Shown here one piece after another: positions 45,587 through 54,572 of a DNA stretch of 64,000 bases. The position numbers and the translations under genes were made by a program. Numbering within the stretch: the stretch's first letter is position 1; each line of letters opens with the position of its first letter. This DNA comes from Deltaproteobacteria bacterium (GTDB taxonomy: Bacteria > Desulfobacterota > Desulfobulbia > Desulfobulbales > SURF-16), in NCBI GenBank assembly GCA_016219175.1, contig JACRCD010000086.1:1-64000 (forward strand). Reading direction: 5' to 3'. The notes below the pieces were generated by a model that had not been told where the DNA came from, searched no databases, and saw nothing but the letters and a program-made list of their open reading frames with translations.

Positions 45587-46550
45587 TATCAGCAAGTTGA
45601 CCGGCGGCGTGCCAATGGTCAGAATTGACGGCGCCAGGGTGAAGAGCCTGCGGGAGAGCATGGGGCGAACCCAGCTTTTTCTCGCGGCCTCGGTGGGGGT
45701 GACCACGGATACTATTTCCCGCTGGGAACACAAGCGCTATCCCTCTGTCAAAAAAGAAAATGCGCTGAAGCTGGCCGAAGCGCTTGAGGTCGCGCTTGAG
45801 GAGATCCTTGAAAAAGGTCAGCCGGATGAGCCACCGGCGCCGGAAAGTGAAGAAACGGAAGAGCCGACGGCGCAAAGCGAGGTGAAGCTTCCTCCCGTGG
45901 CTGACACGGGGCGGCCTCCTCCCGCCCCGTACCAGAAACCGGTGGGGAGCTTTGCGGCGTTACTCCTGATGGTGGCTGCCTTCTCTTTCATGGCCTGGTG
46001 GTTTTATCCGGTCAATGAGGAGGCGCAAGTAACCGCCCGCCGCTTTTTGCCGGGGCATGCGGTCTCCGGTCAGTCTTTTCCCGTGGTGATCCGGGTGTCG
46101 AGCAGCGGTGACGCGTCACTGTCGCTCATCCTCAGGGAAAATTTGCCTAAAGGGGGTGTCGTGCTTTCTTCCCTGCCGCCCTATTCCGATTTTGATGCAA
46201 CAACAGGGGAGGTGAAATGGCTGCGGAAGTCTGAAGGAGACCAGGTTTTTGCCTATATGGTCAAAATAAACCAGCCGGAGGGGGAGGCCCTGTTTGCCGG
46301 CAAGGTTGCCCTGCCAAGAGGGGCCGGGCAGGTTGAGGTCAGCGGAGATGCCGCGGTGCGGATGTCGAATTCCCACTGGGCTGACGCTGATGCGGATGGG
46401 CGGATCAGTGACGAGGAGATCCTGACTGTTTATGATAAATTCAGTGACATCAAAGGTTTGGCGATTAATATCGATCTGGTGGAGGAAATCTGGCTCGGGG
46501 CCGGATATGCGTGGAATCCGGAAAAAAAGAAATTCGAGGTGCTGCCGTAA
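45579..46550 (+). CDS. Membrane-anchored XRE-type regulator with periplasmic EF-hand domain
   Basis: 323 residues. Cytoplasmic helix-turn-helix of the XRE type at 18-75 (TQLFLAASVGVTTDTISRWE), an acidic/Pro-rich linker, one membrane segment at 123-143, and a 180-residue periplasmic beta-sandwich-like region (VSGQSFPVVIRVSS ... ENLPKGGVV). Near 268-280 is an EF-hand-like loop DADADGRISDEE that could bind calcium. The layout is like RodZ (HTH-TM-periplasmic), but the outer domain differs and resembles archaeal/bacterial surface dockerin-type proteins. It has weak ribosome-binding signals and overlaps a leader frame. The next gene encodes a secreted protein similar to its outer domain. Confidence 0.78.
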   Translation: MDDISKLTGGVPMVRIDGARVKSLRESMGRTQLFLAASVGVTTDTISRWEHKRYPSVKKENALKLAEALEVALEEILEKGQPDEPPAPESEETEEPTAQSEVKLPPVADTGRPPPAPYQKPVGSFAALLLMVAAFSFMAWWFYPVNEEAQVTARRFLPGHAVSGQSFPVVIRVSSSGDASLSLILRENLPKGGVVLSSLPPYSDFDATTGEVKWLRKSEGDQVFAYMVKINQPEGEALFAGKVALPRGAGQVEVSGDAAVRMSNSHWADADADGRISDEEILTVYDKFSDIKGLAINIDLVEEIWLGAGYAWNPEKKKFEVLP

Positions 46551-46643
46551 GGTTCCGCTGCCGGCGGGTAAACGAGGGCGCGTTTTGCCGCGAGAAGGAT
46601 GCTTGAGCGCGCTCTCGCAGGAAAAATTGGCGGGGAGGAGGGG

Positions 46644-47045
46644 ATGATGGGCTGTCAGGGAAAAAGGATGTTCTGGGTAGCTGTTTTGCTGTGTTGCCTG
46701 CTGGCCGGGACGGCTTCCGCCCGGGATCTGGTGAGCGGCATGTATATTTCCTCCGCGGGAAAAACCATTATCCTCGATCTGGAGGTCTTGGGCCCCTCCA
46801 CGGGCAATCTGATTGTCCACCAGTTTTTGCCGCCGCAGGTGGATATTGTCAATTCCATGCCAAGCGCCATGAAATTTGATAAAAACAAGGGGCAGGTGCA
46901 GTGGTTGATGAAAAAGGTGAAGCCTGGCAAGGTGCGCATTACCATGGAACTGGCGGAGCCGCTCCAGCCCGGGCTGGTCAGGGCGGAAGTGCGCTGCCGC
47001 GATCAGGAGACAGGGCAGATGATGGATATCAGGATCAATCCCTAA
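46644..47045 (+). CDS. Secreted protein related to the periplasmic domain of the XRE regulator
   Basis: 133 residues with a GGGAGGAGG box (start at 46644 or 46647). Residues 1-27 are a signal peptide ending TASARD. The mature part is a single beta-sandwich-like domain: SAGKTIILDLEVLGPSTGN, LIVHQFLPPQVDIVNSMPSA, KGQVQWLMKKVKPGKVRIT. Its MPSAMKFDKNKGQVQWLMKK stretch parallels PPYSDFDATTGEVKWLRKS of the upstream regulator, so both share one fold and could interact. It ends four bases inside the convergent helicase gene. Confidence 0.7.
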   Translation: MMGCQGKRMFWVAVLLCCLLAGTASARDLVSGMYISSAGKTIILDLEVLGPSTGNLIVHQFLPPQVDIVNSMPSAMKFDKNKGQVQWLMKKVKPGKVRITMELAEPLQPGLVRAEVRCRDQETGQMMDIRINP

Positions 47046-49357
47046 GGCTTGGGTCTGTGCTGCCGCAATCCGGCAATTGCGGCGATCAGGGTTTTGGCCC
47101 CATGCTGGTCAAACAAGACCCGGACTTTTCCCGTCCGGCGATCGAGCACTCCGGTTATCACCCCCGGCCCGAAAAGAGGATGGCGCACCAGCAGACCCTC
47201 GGCCAGATCGTTGATGTCGAGACACCCCTTTTTTTCGCCACCCCCTTCTACGGGTTGCTCCGGGCTTTCCACCAGTGGCAACCCGGAATTGATGGCCTTG
47301 AGGTAGTTATTGGCCACCTCCGCATCCTCGGCAACAAACCTTGGGCCGGAGGAATTTTCCTTTTGCCCTATCTCCCCGCCGAGACGTTTGCTTAGGTCAA
47401 GATTGGCCTCGTAGAGAAAACGGCTGGCCTGCGGGGAATCATCACCTGGTGCGCGGCGAAACCTGGTGGAGCCTTTCTTTTTCCGGCTGCTGAAACGGCT
47501 GTCCTCCGGATGCAGGAAAAAAACTTTCTCCTTGGCCCGGGTCATGGCCACATAAAAAAGCCGGCGTTCATCCTCAAGATCGGCAAAAACCTCTTTGTTG
47601 TCATCCTGGAGCAGGGGGAAGGAGCCATCCGTCAGTCCGGGGATGACAACCACGGGCCATTCGAGTCCCTTGGCCCGGTGAATCGAGGTGATCAGCAGGC
47701 ATTCTCCCGCCGGGGCCGCGACCTGCCGCCCTTCCAGCGCCCGGATTTTTTCCAGAAAGGGTTCCACGGCCAGATCCAGCCGCCCGGCGAAGCGGGCAAA
47801 GGCCTGGCAGGTTTTGATCCTGTTTTCCGCCACCGCGGCGCGGGCGGAAATGTTGCGGTAATAGCCGAAGAGATTGGTTTTCTTGATGACCTGGCCAATG
47901 ACCGCGCTGGCCTTGGCTGAAGGGGGCATGCTGCGTATCTCGTGCCATGTTTCCGCGGTCTGTTCCAATCGTTTCCGCGGGAAGGGCGGGGTGTCCCGGC
48001 TGATTTCGCTTAAAATCAGTTCCGGCCCCTGGTTCGGCTGTCTGGTGATTTTGGCGGCCAGTTTGCTGATTTTTTCGCGTTTGACGCCGAGGTGGGGATT
48101 GGTCAGCATGGACTCGATAATGTTAAGGACCGTGTCCGGCGCCGCCGCTTCAAGAGAGCCGAGGCAGAGTCGCAGGTAGCCGGTAAGCGCCCTGATTTCC
48201 GGACAGGCGAAAACCTGCTCGTGACCGGCAAGCCGGTAAGGGATATGGGCCTCAAGCAGGGCCAGTTCCACCGGCACGGACATGGCAAACATCCTGACCA
48301 GCACCGCAACATCCGAGGCGGCCCTGCCTTGGCCTGCCAGTTCCGCCAGGATGGCGAGAATCGGATGGGGTTCTTTTTCCTCCAGACAGAACAATTCGGT
48401 GTCACGGGTGGTGGGGAAGGAGAGACAGAGTTTTCTGTCCCGCAGCCGGTTGTTGGTGATGAGGTGATTGGCGGCCAGGGACAGCCGGTGTCCGTAGCGG
48501 AATGTGTAGGAAAGGGTGTAGCTGGCCGGCCCCGGAAAATCATGCTGGAACCTTTTCGTGAGGTATTCCGGCTTTGCCCCGCGCCATTCGTAGATGCACT
48601 GGTCCACATCGCCCACCACCATGACCTTGGCCCTGTTACCGGCAATGGTTTTCAGCAGTTGCTGCTGGACTTCATTGATGTCCTGGTACTCATCGACAAT
48701 GATATGCTCGACATGGTTGGCCACCCACTCCGCCACCCGCCGGTTGCCGAGGATGGCCATGACCGGTTCGTGGATGAGGTCGGCATAAAAACGGATCTTT
48801 TGGGCTTTTCTCTCGTCTTCAAAGAGCTGGAAAGCCTCGATGAAATAAGCGAAGCGTTCGGCCAGTTGCAGGGCATGGAAGAGCTTGTCCGCCGGCAGGG
48901 TGTTGGCTTTGACCAGATCGATGAAGGTAAGAAATCCCTCCATATTTTCCCCGGAAAGCCATTCCTCGCTGCCTTCATCCCGGTCAATGATTCGGCGCAC
49001 CGCGCTTTTGACAATTTTTTCAAGCCGGTATTCTTCAGTGACCAGGGTATAGGGAGGCAGGAAGCCCTTGTGGGTAAAACTGTGGACGAGCCGCAACCCC
49101 AGGGAGTGGAAGGTGCGCACCTCCGGCCGAGGCAAGCCGCGGGTTTGCAGAACGTCGTTCATGGCCGCGGCAAAGGAGTCCCTGGCCGATTTGTTGAACA
49201 TCAGCACCAGAATGTGCCGGGGCTCAACCCCTTGCGCAAGCAGATACCCGACCCGGGCCACCATGGTGGTGCTCTTGCCGGAACCGGCCACGGCGCTGAC
49301 TTTGGCGTGCCCGCCCTGATGGGTCACGATCCGCTGCTGTTCCTCGGTAAGATTCAT
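47042..49357 (-). CDS. UvrD/Rep-like superfamily 1 DNA helicase
   Basis: 771 residues. Motifs seen: Q-motif LTEEQQRIV at 3-11, Walker A AVAGSGKST at 22-30, motif Ib and TFHSLGLRLVH near 85, motif II DEYQDIN near 220, motif III GDVDQCIYEWRGA near 252, motif V ITSIHRAKGLEWPVVVIPG near 560, and motif VI ERRLFYVAMTRAKEKVF near 600. The C-terminal 130 residues have a short domain ending in RHPLFGPGVITGVLDRRTGKVRVLFD, typical of UvrD C-terminal Tudor-like tails. It unwinds DNA 3'-5' in repair or plasmid processing. The stop overlaps the convergent secreted-protein gene by four bases. Confidence 0.93.
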   Translation of the reverse strand: MNLTEEQQRIVTHQGGHAKVSAVAGSGKSTTMVARVGYLLAQGVEPRHILVLMFNKSARDSFAAAMNDVLQTRGLPRPEVRTFHSLGLRLVHSFTHKGFLPPYTLVTEEYRLEKIVKSAVRRIIDRDEGSEEWLSGENMEGFLTFIDLVKANTLPADKLFHALQLAERFAYFIEAFQLFEDERKAQKIRFYADLIHEPVMAILGNRRVAEWVANHVEHIIVDEYQDINEVQQQLLKTIAGNRAKVMVVGDVDQCIYEWRGAKPEYLTKRFQHDFPGPASYTLSYTFRYGHRLSLAANHLITNNRLRDRKLCLSFPTTRDTELFCLEEKEPHPILAILAELAGQGRAASDVAVLVRMFAMSVPVELALLEAHIPYRLAGHEQVFACPEIRALTGYLRLCLGSLEAAAPDTVLNIIESMLTNPHLGVKREKISKLAAKITRQPNQGPELILSEISRDTPPFPRKRLEQTAETWHEIRSMPPSAKASAVIGQVIKKTNLFGYYRNISARAAVAENRIKTCQAFARFAGRLDLAVEPFLEKIRALEGRQVAAPAGECLLITSIHRAKGLEWPVVVIPGLTDGSFPLLQDDNKEVFADLEDERRLFYVAMTRAKEKVFFLHPEDSRFSSRKKKGSTRFRRAPGDDSPQASRFLYEANLDLSKRLGGEIGQKENSSGPRFVAEDAEVANNYLKAINSGLPLVESPEQPVEGGGEKKGCLDINDLAEGLLVRHPLFGPGVITGVLDRRTGKVRVLFDQHGAKTLIAAIAGLRQHRPKP

Positions 49358-49698
49358 CTTGGCCCGTCTGCTTTTATTTCTCTGTATAGAGTTCCACCTT
49401 CAGCCGCCGAACCATCGGGAGGCCCCGGTCTTGCCCATATCTTCTCGAAGGTTTTCAAGGAGTTCCGGGCAGGGATGAAAATAATCGCAAATGTGAAAAA
49501 TAACAACCCGGAGCGGGGGCGCCGCCCGTTTTTTTTGGCCGCCCCACCTGGGGTTATAGCGGGGGGAAAAGCAGTCGCTGCCGGCCGGCGGTAGGCCGGG
49601 AAGATATCCTGTCCCGCTTCCCTGATACCGCCGGAATAATCCCTTGCCAGATGTCATGGCAATGGGGTAGAAAATTAAAGGTCGGGAGCAATACTGTT
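49358..49698. other. Intergenic region left of MITE copy 1
   Basis: No gene is supported. The only visible structure is a short GC hairpin followed by eight T at 49529-49536, which could be an intrinsic terminator on the plus strand, though no plus-strand gene ends nearby. It may be a relic. Confidence 0.4.
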
Positions 49699-49831
49699 GA
49701 GGCTCTTGCAAAATAAGCAAAGGGGTGGTTCCTGTCATTTCGACCGAAGGGAGAAATCTAATAAAATCAAGGCAATTAATGATTCCTCACTGCGTTCGGA
49801 ATGACACACAAGTTCATTTTGCACGAGTCTC
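49699..49831. mobile_element. MITE-like element, copy 1
   Basis: 133 bp with terminal inverted repeats GAGGCTCTTGCAAAAT and ATTTTGCACGAGTCTC (two mismatches to perfect). It shares the whole sequence with the copy at 53554-53686 with about ten differences. No ORF inside. Both copies carry GTCATTTCGACCGAAGGG and CGTTCGGAATGAC inner inverted segments, so the transcript would fold into a long hairpin. Confidence 0.85.
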
Positions 49832-49867
49832 TGTTTATGCAAGTCATGCCCGGGTTAAGCGCGAGCG

Positions 49868-50341
49868 ATGCCGATGAAATATTTTAAAAGAATTTTTCTG
49901 CCCTTTATCCTGATGGCGATTGTCATGTCCCTGTATCAGGTTATCAAGTTCTACCTGCTGAAAGGACAATACACCATCTGGGAATCGCATATCATGACCA
50001 TCGTTTTCACCGCCCTGCTGGCGACCATCGTTTCCTTGGCCCTGTCCAACTGGACGGAGAAGATAGAGCAGAGAAAAAAGGAAGTGGAATTGCGGGAGGC
50101 CAGGTTGCGGACACTTCAGTCAACGATGCGCACCGTCCAGCATATTGTGAATAATTTTTTGAATTGTGTGATGTTGATCAGGCTTGAGGCGGAGGAAGAA
50201 GGAGCTTTAACAAAATCGTCCCTGGAAAAGCTTGAGTCGAATATTTTAGAGGTGAGCAGGCAGCTTGTTGAGTTGAGCGAGCTGGAAGATCCGGGCAATT
50301 CCGCTGATTTTAAAAAGTTTTTCCCGCCCAAAAATGAGTAA
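49868..50341 (+). CDS. Membrane protein with histidine-kinase-like dimerisation helix
   Basis: 157 residues. Two membrane segments (8-28 and 42-62), then a coiled coil and a helical pair starting TMRTVQHIVNNFLNCVMLIR near 95-110, which recalls the H-x-x-N-N-x-L His-box of kinases of the HisKA_2/3 kind. There is no ATP-binding domain after it; the protein ends in a polar tail. It may be a truncated kinase or a phosphotransfer/adaptor subunit, or an unrelated two-helix protein. Starts at ATG 49868 (or 49874) with a weak box. It lies between a MITE and the HD-GYP gene. Confidence 0.6.
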   Translation: MPMKYFKRIFLPFILMAIVMSLYQVIKFYLLKGQYTIWESHIMTIVFTALLATIVSLALSNWTEKIEQRKKEVELREARLRTLQSTMRTVQHIVNNFLNCVMLIRLEAEEEGALTKSSLEKLESNILEVSRQLVELSELEDPGNSADFKKFFPPKNE

Positions 50342-50406
50342 CAGCCCTTGCCAAAAGAAATGCCTTCCTGGCGTTAACTCAGGCAGTGAGGGGAGATTGC
50401 CGGGAT

Positions 50407-51390
50407 TTACTCCTTTTTTTTGCCACTCAGCAGATGCACAAAAAAAATGAATTTTTCCTGTTCGAAGTGTCCCACCATTTCTTCTTTCATGGTCAGCATG
50501 GCCTTGAAGGGGTCCCGGGCCGCGGCATAGGCCCTGCGGGTGGTCAGCGCGTCATAGACGTCAGCGATGGCGGCTATCTTGGCAAGTTCTGATATCTGGT
50601 CTCCTTTGAGACCATTCGGATAACCCCTGCCCGAATGTTTTTCGTGATGGTGGAGAATGACATCGAGGGCGGGGGCCGGCACCGAATCAGCCATCAGCTC
50701 ATATCCGTACCGGGGATGTTTTTTTATGATGCTGAATTCTTCGGACGTGAGGGCGCCCGGCTTATTGAGAATTACTTCATCAATCCTGCTTTTGCCGATA
50801 TCGTGAAGAATGCATCCCAAGGCGAATTCGTGGAGTCCTTCTTTTTCCCCCGGATATATTTGCTGCCACATCCCTACACTGAAAACAGCCACATTCAGGC
50901 AGTGGGTGAAGGTGTAGTAATCGTGGGAGCTGAGCTGCAGCAGACTGGGGATGGAGGCGTCATTGCTGAGGGCGAACCGGATGATGTTACTGGTAATGTC
51001 TTCCGCTCTTTTCAGGTTTTCTCCGCTGCGCGGGTCGGCAAAAATATCCCTGATAACATTGCTTGCGCACTTGTAGATAATTTGTGATTTTTCAGCCAGA
51101 GGGATGCTTTGATCCTCAATCAGCATGTAGATAAAATTTTCAATAAAATGATGAAAATTCGGCAGGTCTTCTTTCTTGATGAAGAATTGTTCAAGTCCGC
51201 TGTCGGTGATAATCTCCTGAATTTTCGAAATGAGGCAGTTCCTGCGCATAAGGAGCACGGGCTCCTTGAGATGCTGCTCGCCGGGCAGGTAGGTATAGAG
51301 ATCAAAAGCTATCTCGCCGTACAGCTTCATCAGGCAATGCTTACTGATCGGGACAAAAGTGTCTGGGCAGGATGGGTTTTTGGCGTTCAT
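50407..51390 (-). CDS. HD-GYP-type c-di-GMP phosphodiesterase
   Basis: 327 residues. N-terminal 150 residues are a helical sensor-like domain. The HD-GYP part has H163 (FTHCLNVA), HD at 196-197 (LHDIGKSRID), H225 (IIKKHPRYGYEL), HH at 248-249 with E250, and GRGYPNGL at 254-261 in place of the usual GxGYPxGL; the HDIGK and DVYDALTTRRAY signatures are complete. It should hydrolyse c-di-GMP and oppose the GGDEF proteins encoded in the same window. No receiver domain. Weak ribosome-binding site. Confidence 0.92.
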   Translation of the reverse strand: MNAKNPSCPDTFVPISKHCLMKLYGEIAFDLYTYLPGEQHLKEPVLLMRRNCLISKIQEIITDSGLEQFFIKKEDLPNFHHFIENFIYMLIEDQSIPLAEKSQIIYKCASNVIRDIFADPRSGENLKRAEDITSNIIRFALSNDASIPSLLQLSSHDYYTFTHCLNVAVFSVGMWQQIYPGEKEGLHEFALGCILHDIGKSRIDEVILNKPGALTSEEFSIIKKHPRYGYELMADSVPAPALDVILHHHEKHSGRGYPNGLKGDQISELAKIAAIADVYDALTTRRAYAAARDPFKAMLTMKEEMVGHFEQEKFIFFVHLLSGKKKE

Positions 51391-51480
51391 TGATGACCAG
51401 GGTTTTGTTAGTGTGATTTCTATCTAACCGATGATAGTTTTTTTGGGGTTAAATTGCAATCTTGCTGTCAACCAGTAGTC

Positions 51481-51516
51481 AAAAAAACAGGCAGAGCCAA
51501 ATGAATGACCCTGCCT
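51481..51516 (-). terminator. Intrinsic terminator of the PEP-CTERM gene
   Basis: Read on the minus strand: stem AGGCAGGGTC / GGCTCTGCCT (ten pairs with two G-T wobbles), eight-base loop, then G and seven T. It lies 35-70 bases downstream of the PEP-CTERM stop. Confidence 0.85.
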
Positions 51517-51550
51517 TGATGTTTGTGCCCTAATGCGGAAAAGGGGATGT

Positions 51551-52090
51551 TTATTTTTTCCTGCGGGCGGCGAGAAGTCCAATGATGCCCGTGCCAAATA
51601 ACCAGACCGTGCCAGGTACCGGGACCGACGGGTTGAATTCGCCGATGTGGCTTATCTTGGATACATTCAAAATGTCTTTACTGCTGAAACCCAGGTCTCC
51701 AAGGTTGATTACCGCATAATCCAATCCGGGGAGATTCTGGAAGAGGAAGTCTCTGTACGTATCGCTTTTGTCTATCTTTCCAGTCTTGATCAGGAAAAAT
51801 TCCGGGGATTCCGCCAGGGAATGAGCAAAGGTTCCAACCGCCACCCCGGCCCCGGTAACAATCTCCCAACTGCTTTGCACGGAGTCTATCTTAAGGGCAA
51901 GCGCCGGGTCAACACCGATCACCGATTTCACCCACGCTATTTCAGCATCATCGCCGCTGTTTGCCAGGTTCGTCATGCTGACGAGCGTGTCAACAGAGCC
52001 AATCTCGCTAACAGGGATAGCCTGAGCCATCCTTGCCATGCCAAGCATCATCAGTACAATAGCCACTCCCCCTAAAAATTTTATTTTCAT
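51551..52090 (-). CDS. PEP-CTERM sorted exported protein
   Basis: 179 residues from ATG 52090 with an AGGAGAAA box; an upstream in-frame start lacks one. Residues 1-25 are a signal peptide (ending AQAIP). The C-terminus is a PEP-CTERM tripartite tag: VPVPGT, hydrophobic VWLFGTGIIGLLA, and basic RRKK. The middle is a Ser/Asp-rich, mainly beta domain without known motif (NLANSGDDAEIAWVKSVIGV). Such proteins are processed by an exosortase and are linked to exopolysaccharide biofilms; an exosortase gene should exist elsewhere in the genome. Terminator at 51481-51516. Confidence 0.9.
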   Translation of the reverse strand: MKIKFLGGVAIVLMMLGMARMAQAIPVSEIGSVDTLVSMTNLANSGDDAEIAWVKSVIGVDPALALKIDSVQSSWEIVTGAGVAVGTFAHSLAESPEFFLIKTGKIDKSDTYRDFLFQNLPGLDYAVINLGDLGFSSKDILNVSKISHIGEFNPSVPVPGTVWLFGTGIIGLLAARRKK

Positions 52091-52445
52091 ATTTTCTCCT
52101 TGGCTACGCATTCGTAGTGGTCGCATAATTTTTCCGGGCAATTATCTATTGATCATATCTATTGAATAAGCATTATTCATGCCCATGTCGAAATAAACGT
52201 AACCAGCAATATAACAGGGCATTTAGGGAATGACAGGATTGCTTTCAGAGGACGGGGTGTAGGTTTTTTCGGAATATGAGTCCGGAAATGCGGAATAATT
52301 TTTCGATTTCGTCCGGTTTTTCGGACAGGAAAAACGCCTGCGGGTCAACAGGTCGCGGCAAAAACTCTTTTGCCGTTGGGCGGGAGACATGGCCGGCCGT
52401 TGTTTGGCGCCTGTTATTCACAGAACCTGTTGCGGCAAATTCGGC

Positions 52446-53402
52446 TTATTTTCCGAGGCCCTTAACCTGTGTCATGTCCGAAGGTGTCGGCATATCATGG
52501 CGGTCCAGGTGGATGTCCGCCCAGGATGAGGGATCGGTCAATGGTTCCAGGTGGGTAAAAACAGTGACATTCGGCAGCGCCCGGCGGATGTCGGCCTCAA
52601 TCTCCTCCACCAGCTCATGCCCCTGTTGGATTGTCCAGGCACCCGGGGTAAGGACATGGAAGGAAACGAATTGCCGTGAACCTGACTGGCGGGTGCGTAG
52701 GGCATGGTAATCGATTTCCGCCTGGGTGTATTTTTCCAGCACGCTTCGTATGGTATCCACATCCTCGGCGGGTATGGCGGTATCCATCAGACCGTAAACG
52801 GATTTGCGCACTATCTGTAAACCGGTCCAGATTATATTGGCGGCCACAAAAAGCGCCGCAACGGGGTCCAGTCGTTCCCAACCGGTCACGGCAACCGCTC
52901 CAACGCCGGCCAGCACGCCGGCCGTGGTCCAGACATCCGTCATCAGATGATGGGCGTTGGCTTCCAGGGTGACGGAATGATAAATTCTTCCGGCCTTCAG
53001 TAAAATGAGGGCAACAAACAGGTTGACCAGGGAGGCCGCAATCGAGACGCCCAGGCCCAGGCCTATCTGCTCAAGTGGCTTTGGTGAAATGAGCCGCTGG
53101 CCGGCGACAACGGCAATGCTGATTGCGGCCATGAGAATCAGGGCGCCTTCGACGCCGCTTGAAAAATATTCGGCCTTGGTGTGTCCGTAGGCATGATTGT
53201 CATCCGCGGGCAGCGAGGCGATTTTTAACATGATTAAGGCCATTATGGCCCCGATCAGGTTGACTACTGACTCAAGGGCATCCGAGAGCAGCCCGACTGA
53301 GCCGGTAAGCAGGTAGGCCACGGTCTTCAGGGCGATGGTGAACAAGGCCGCGCCGATGGAAAGCCAGGCAAACTGGGTTAATGATAAATTGTTGTTCTTC
53401 AT
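52446..53402 (-). CDS. Cation diffusion facilitator (CDF) metal efflux protein
   Basis: 318 residues from ATG 53402 (upstream in-frame start rejected as it would add an arginine-rich leader). Six hydrophobic segments. Family marks: SVGLLSDALESVVNLIGA near 30-50, YGHTKAEYFSSGVEG near 80-95, HHLMTDVWTTAGVL near 155-168 (HxxxD metal site), and the cytoplasmic domain starting near 210 with YHALRTRQSGSRQFVSFHVLTPG and HELVEEIEADI. It should export Zn2+, Fe2+, Co2+ or similar by proton exchange. In TM2 the DxxxS pair is a little unusual for Zn exporters (DxxxD or HxxxD), so the ion is open. Confidence 0.92.
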   Translation of the reverse strand: MKNNNLSLTQFAWLSIGAALFTIALKTVAYLLTGSVGLLSDALESVVNLIGAIMALIMLKIASLPADDNHAYGHTKAEYFSSGVEGALILMAAISIAVVAGQRLISPKPLEQIGLGLGVSIAASLVNLFVALILLKAGRIYHSVTLEANAHHLMTDVWTTAGVLAGVGAVAVTGWERLDPVAALFVAANIIWTGLQIVRKSVYGLMDTAIPAEDVDTIRSVLEKYTQAEIDYHALRTRQSGSRQFVSFHVLTPGAWTIQQGHELVEEIEADIRRALPNVTVFTHLEPLTDPSSWADIHLDRHDMPTPSDMTQVKGLGK

Positions 53403-53553
53403 TGATGAACCGTGCGTGTCCGGTTGATTTCTCCCGAAACCGCAGGCTGAGCCGCGAACCGGGCGAAGGGGTAACGGGGTAATAAATGGCGACAATGTTT
53501 TACTGTATCACATTGTTTGATTGTTATCACAAGGCCAAAAAGTTTTCTATTGG

Positions 53554-53686
53554 GAGGCTCTTGCAAAATAAGCAAAAGAGTGCCTCCTGTCATTTCGACC
53601 GAAGGGAGAAATCTAATAAAATCATGGCAATTAAAGATTCCTCACTGCGTTCGGAATGACACGCAAGTTCATTTTGCAAGAGCCTC
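53554..53686. mobile_element. MITE-like element, copy 2
   Basis: 133 bp with perfect 16-bp terminal inverted repeats GAGGCTCTTGCAAAAT / ATTTTGCAAGAGCCTC. About ten differences from the copy at 49699-49831. No ORF. No flanking short target duplication is obvious by eye. Confidence 0.88.
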
Positions 53687-53790
53687 TTGGTATTGTGAAT
53701 ATTACCATATCCCAAAAACAATGCCTATGATCATACACCCCTTTTCAAAGCAGCATGGGGACATTTTTAGAAACAATTCAATTGACGGTC

Positions 53791-54013
53791 GGCCGGCAAT
53801 GACGTAGAAATTTTGTAAGCGTTGAGCAGCACCGCATCTGCTTTGTCATCGGCCTGCTCCGCATACCATGTGTAGAGCGGACAGGCCTCTTTCGCACATC
53901 TTGCAGCATTGCTGAACGCTTACAGTTCAGTGGCTGCTGGAAATTTTGCTGCCCCTGGTAAACGGTTACGAAATTTTTCATGCTGTAAATAATGACAACG
54001 GCCATTGCCGGCC
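53791..54013. repeat. Nested inverted-repeat element of about 220 bp
   Basis: Outer arms GGCCGGCAATG (53791-53801) and CATTGCCGGCC (54003-54013) are perfectly complementary. Inside them GTAAGCGTT (53815-53823) and AACGCTTAC (53915-53923) form a second perfect pair, and AAATTT/GTAA segments add partial complementarity. No coding sequence is supported. It may be a non-autonomous transposable element or a structured RNA. Confidence 0.7.
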
Positions 54014-54111
54014 ATGAAATCAAATAAACAGCGGCGGTGCCGCAGGTTGAGAAGGTGATTTTTTTAATGGGAGAGGGGCAGCTTACGCCCCTGTGATCAA
54101 CAGGAGAAACA

Positions 54112-54405
54112 ATGAGCGATACCGACAAAGACAAAGAATTTTACGAGATGGCAGACGCCTATATTTCCTTGGCTAACAAGCAGAGTAAAGAGATTGATCC
54201 GGGTAAGGTCAGTGCGACATTTCTGTATGCCGCGTCCCGGTTTAACATCTTTCTGGTTGCCGCGGGCGCGGCCTCGGCGGATGAATTCGGGGCAAAGAAA
54301 GAAACGGTTTGCGACTACTTCATGACAGAATACAAAAAGATGCTTGAGGAGCATTTCGCCGATTACCAGGCGAATTTTGACAAGTATCTGGGGAGAAAGA
54401 AGTAG
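54112..54405 (+). CDS. DUF3144-family protein
   Basis: 97 residues with a CAGGAGAAA box. The sequence follows the DUF3144 pattern: DKEFYEMADAYISLANKQSK, then VSATFLYAASRFNIFLVAAGA near 45-65 and a terminal helix. It is a small, soluble, all-helical protein of unknown function found in many Proteobacteria. Family name recalled. A 168-base gap to the ABC exporter genes holds no recognised element. Confidence 0.85.
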   Translation: MSDTDKDKEFYEMADAYISLANKQSKEIDPGKVSATFLYAASRFNIFLVAAGAASADEFGAKKETVCDYFMTEYKKMLEEHFADYQANFDKYLGRKK

Positions 54406-54572
54406 CAGCCGGGCCGTTTGACGATAGTTCCCGGTATATCAAGTTGCTGCCGACGGGAACGGAGACAGCCGATGTCCCCCGCCCATTTGATTTCCGGTTT
54501 TCGTTATGACATAGTATCATATGCATTCTTTATGGACCCCTCCTCCCCTGTGTGGTGCAAACCGGACTAGAC

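Noticed and set aside
49500-49540. Small gene right of the helicase start
   Set aside because: The frame is low complexity and overlaps a GC hairpin; no start signal.
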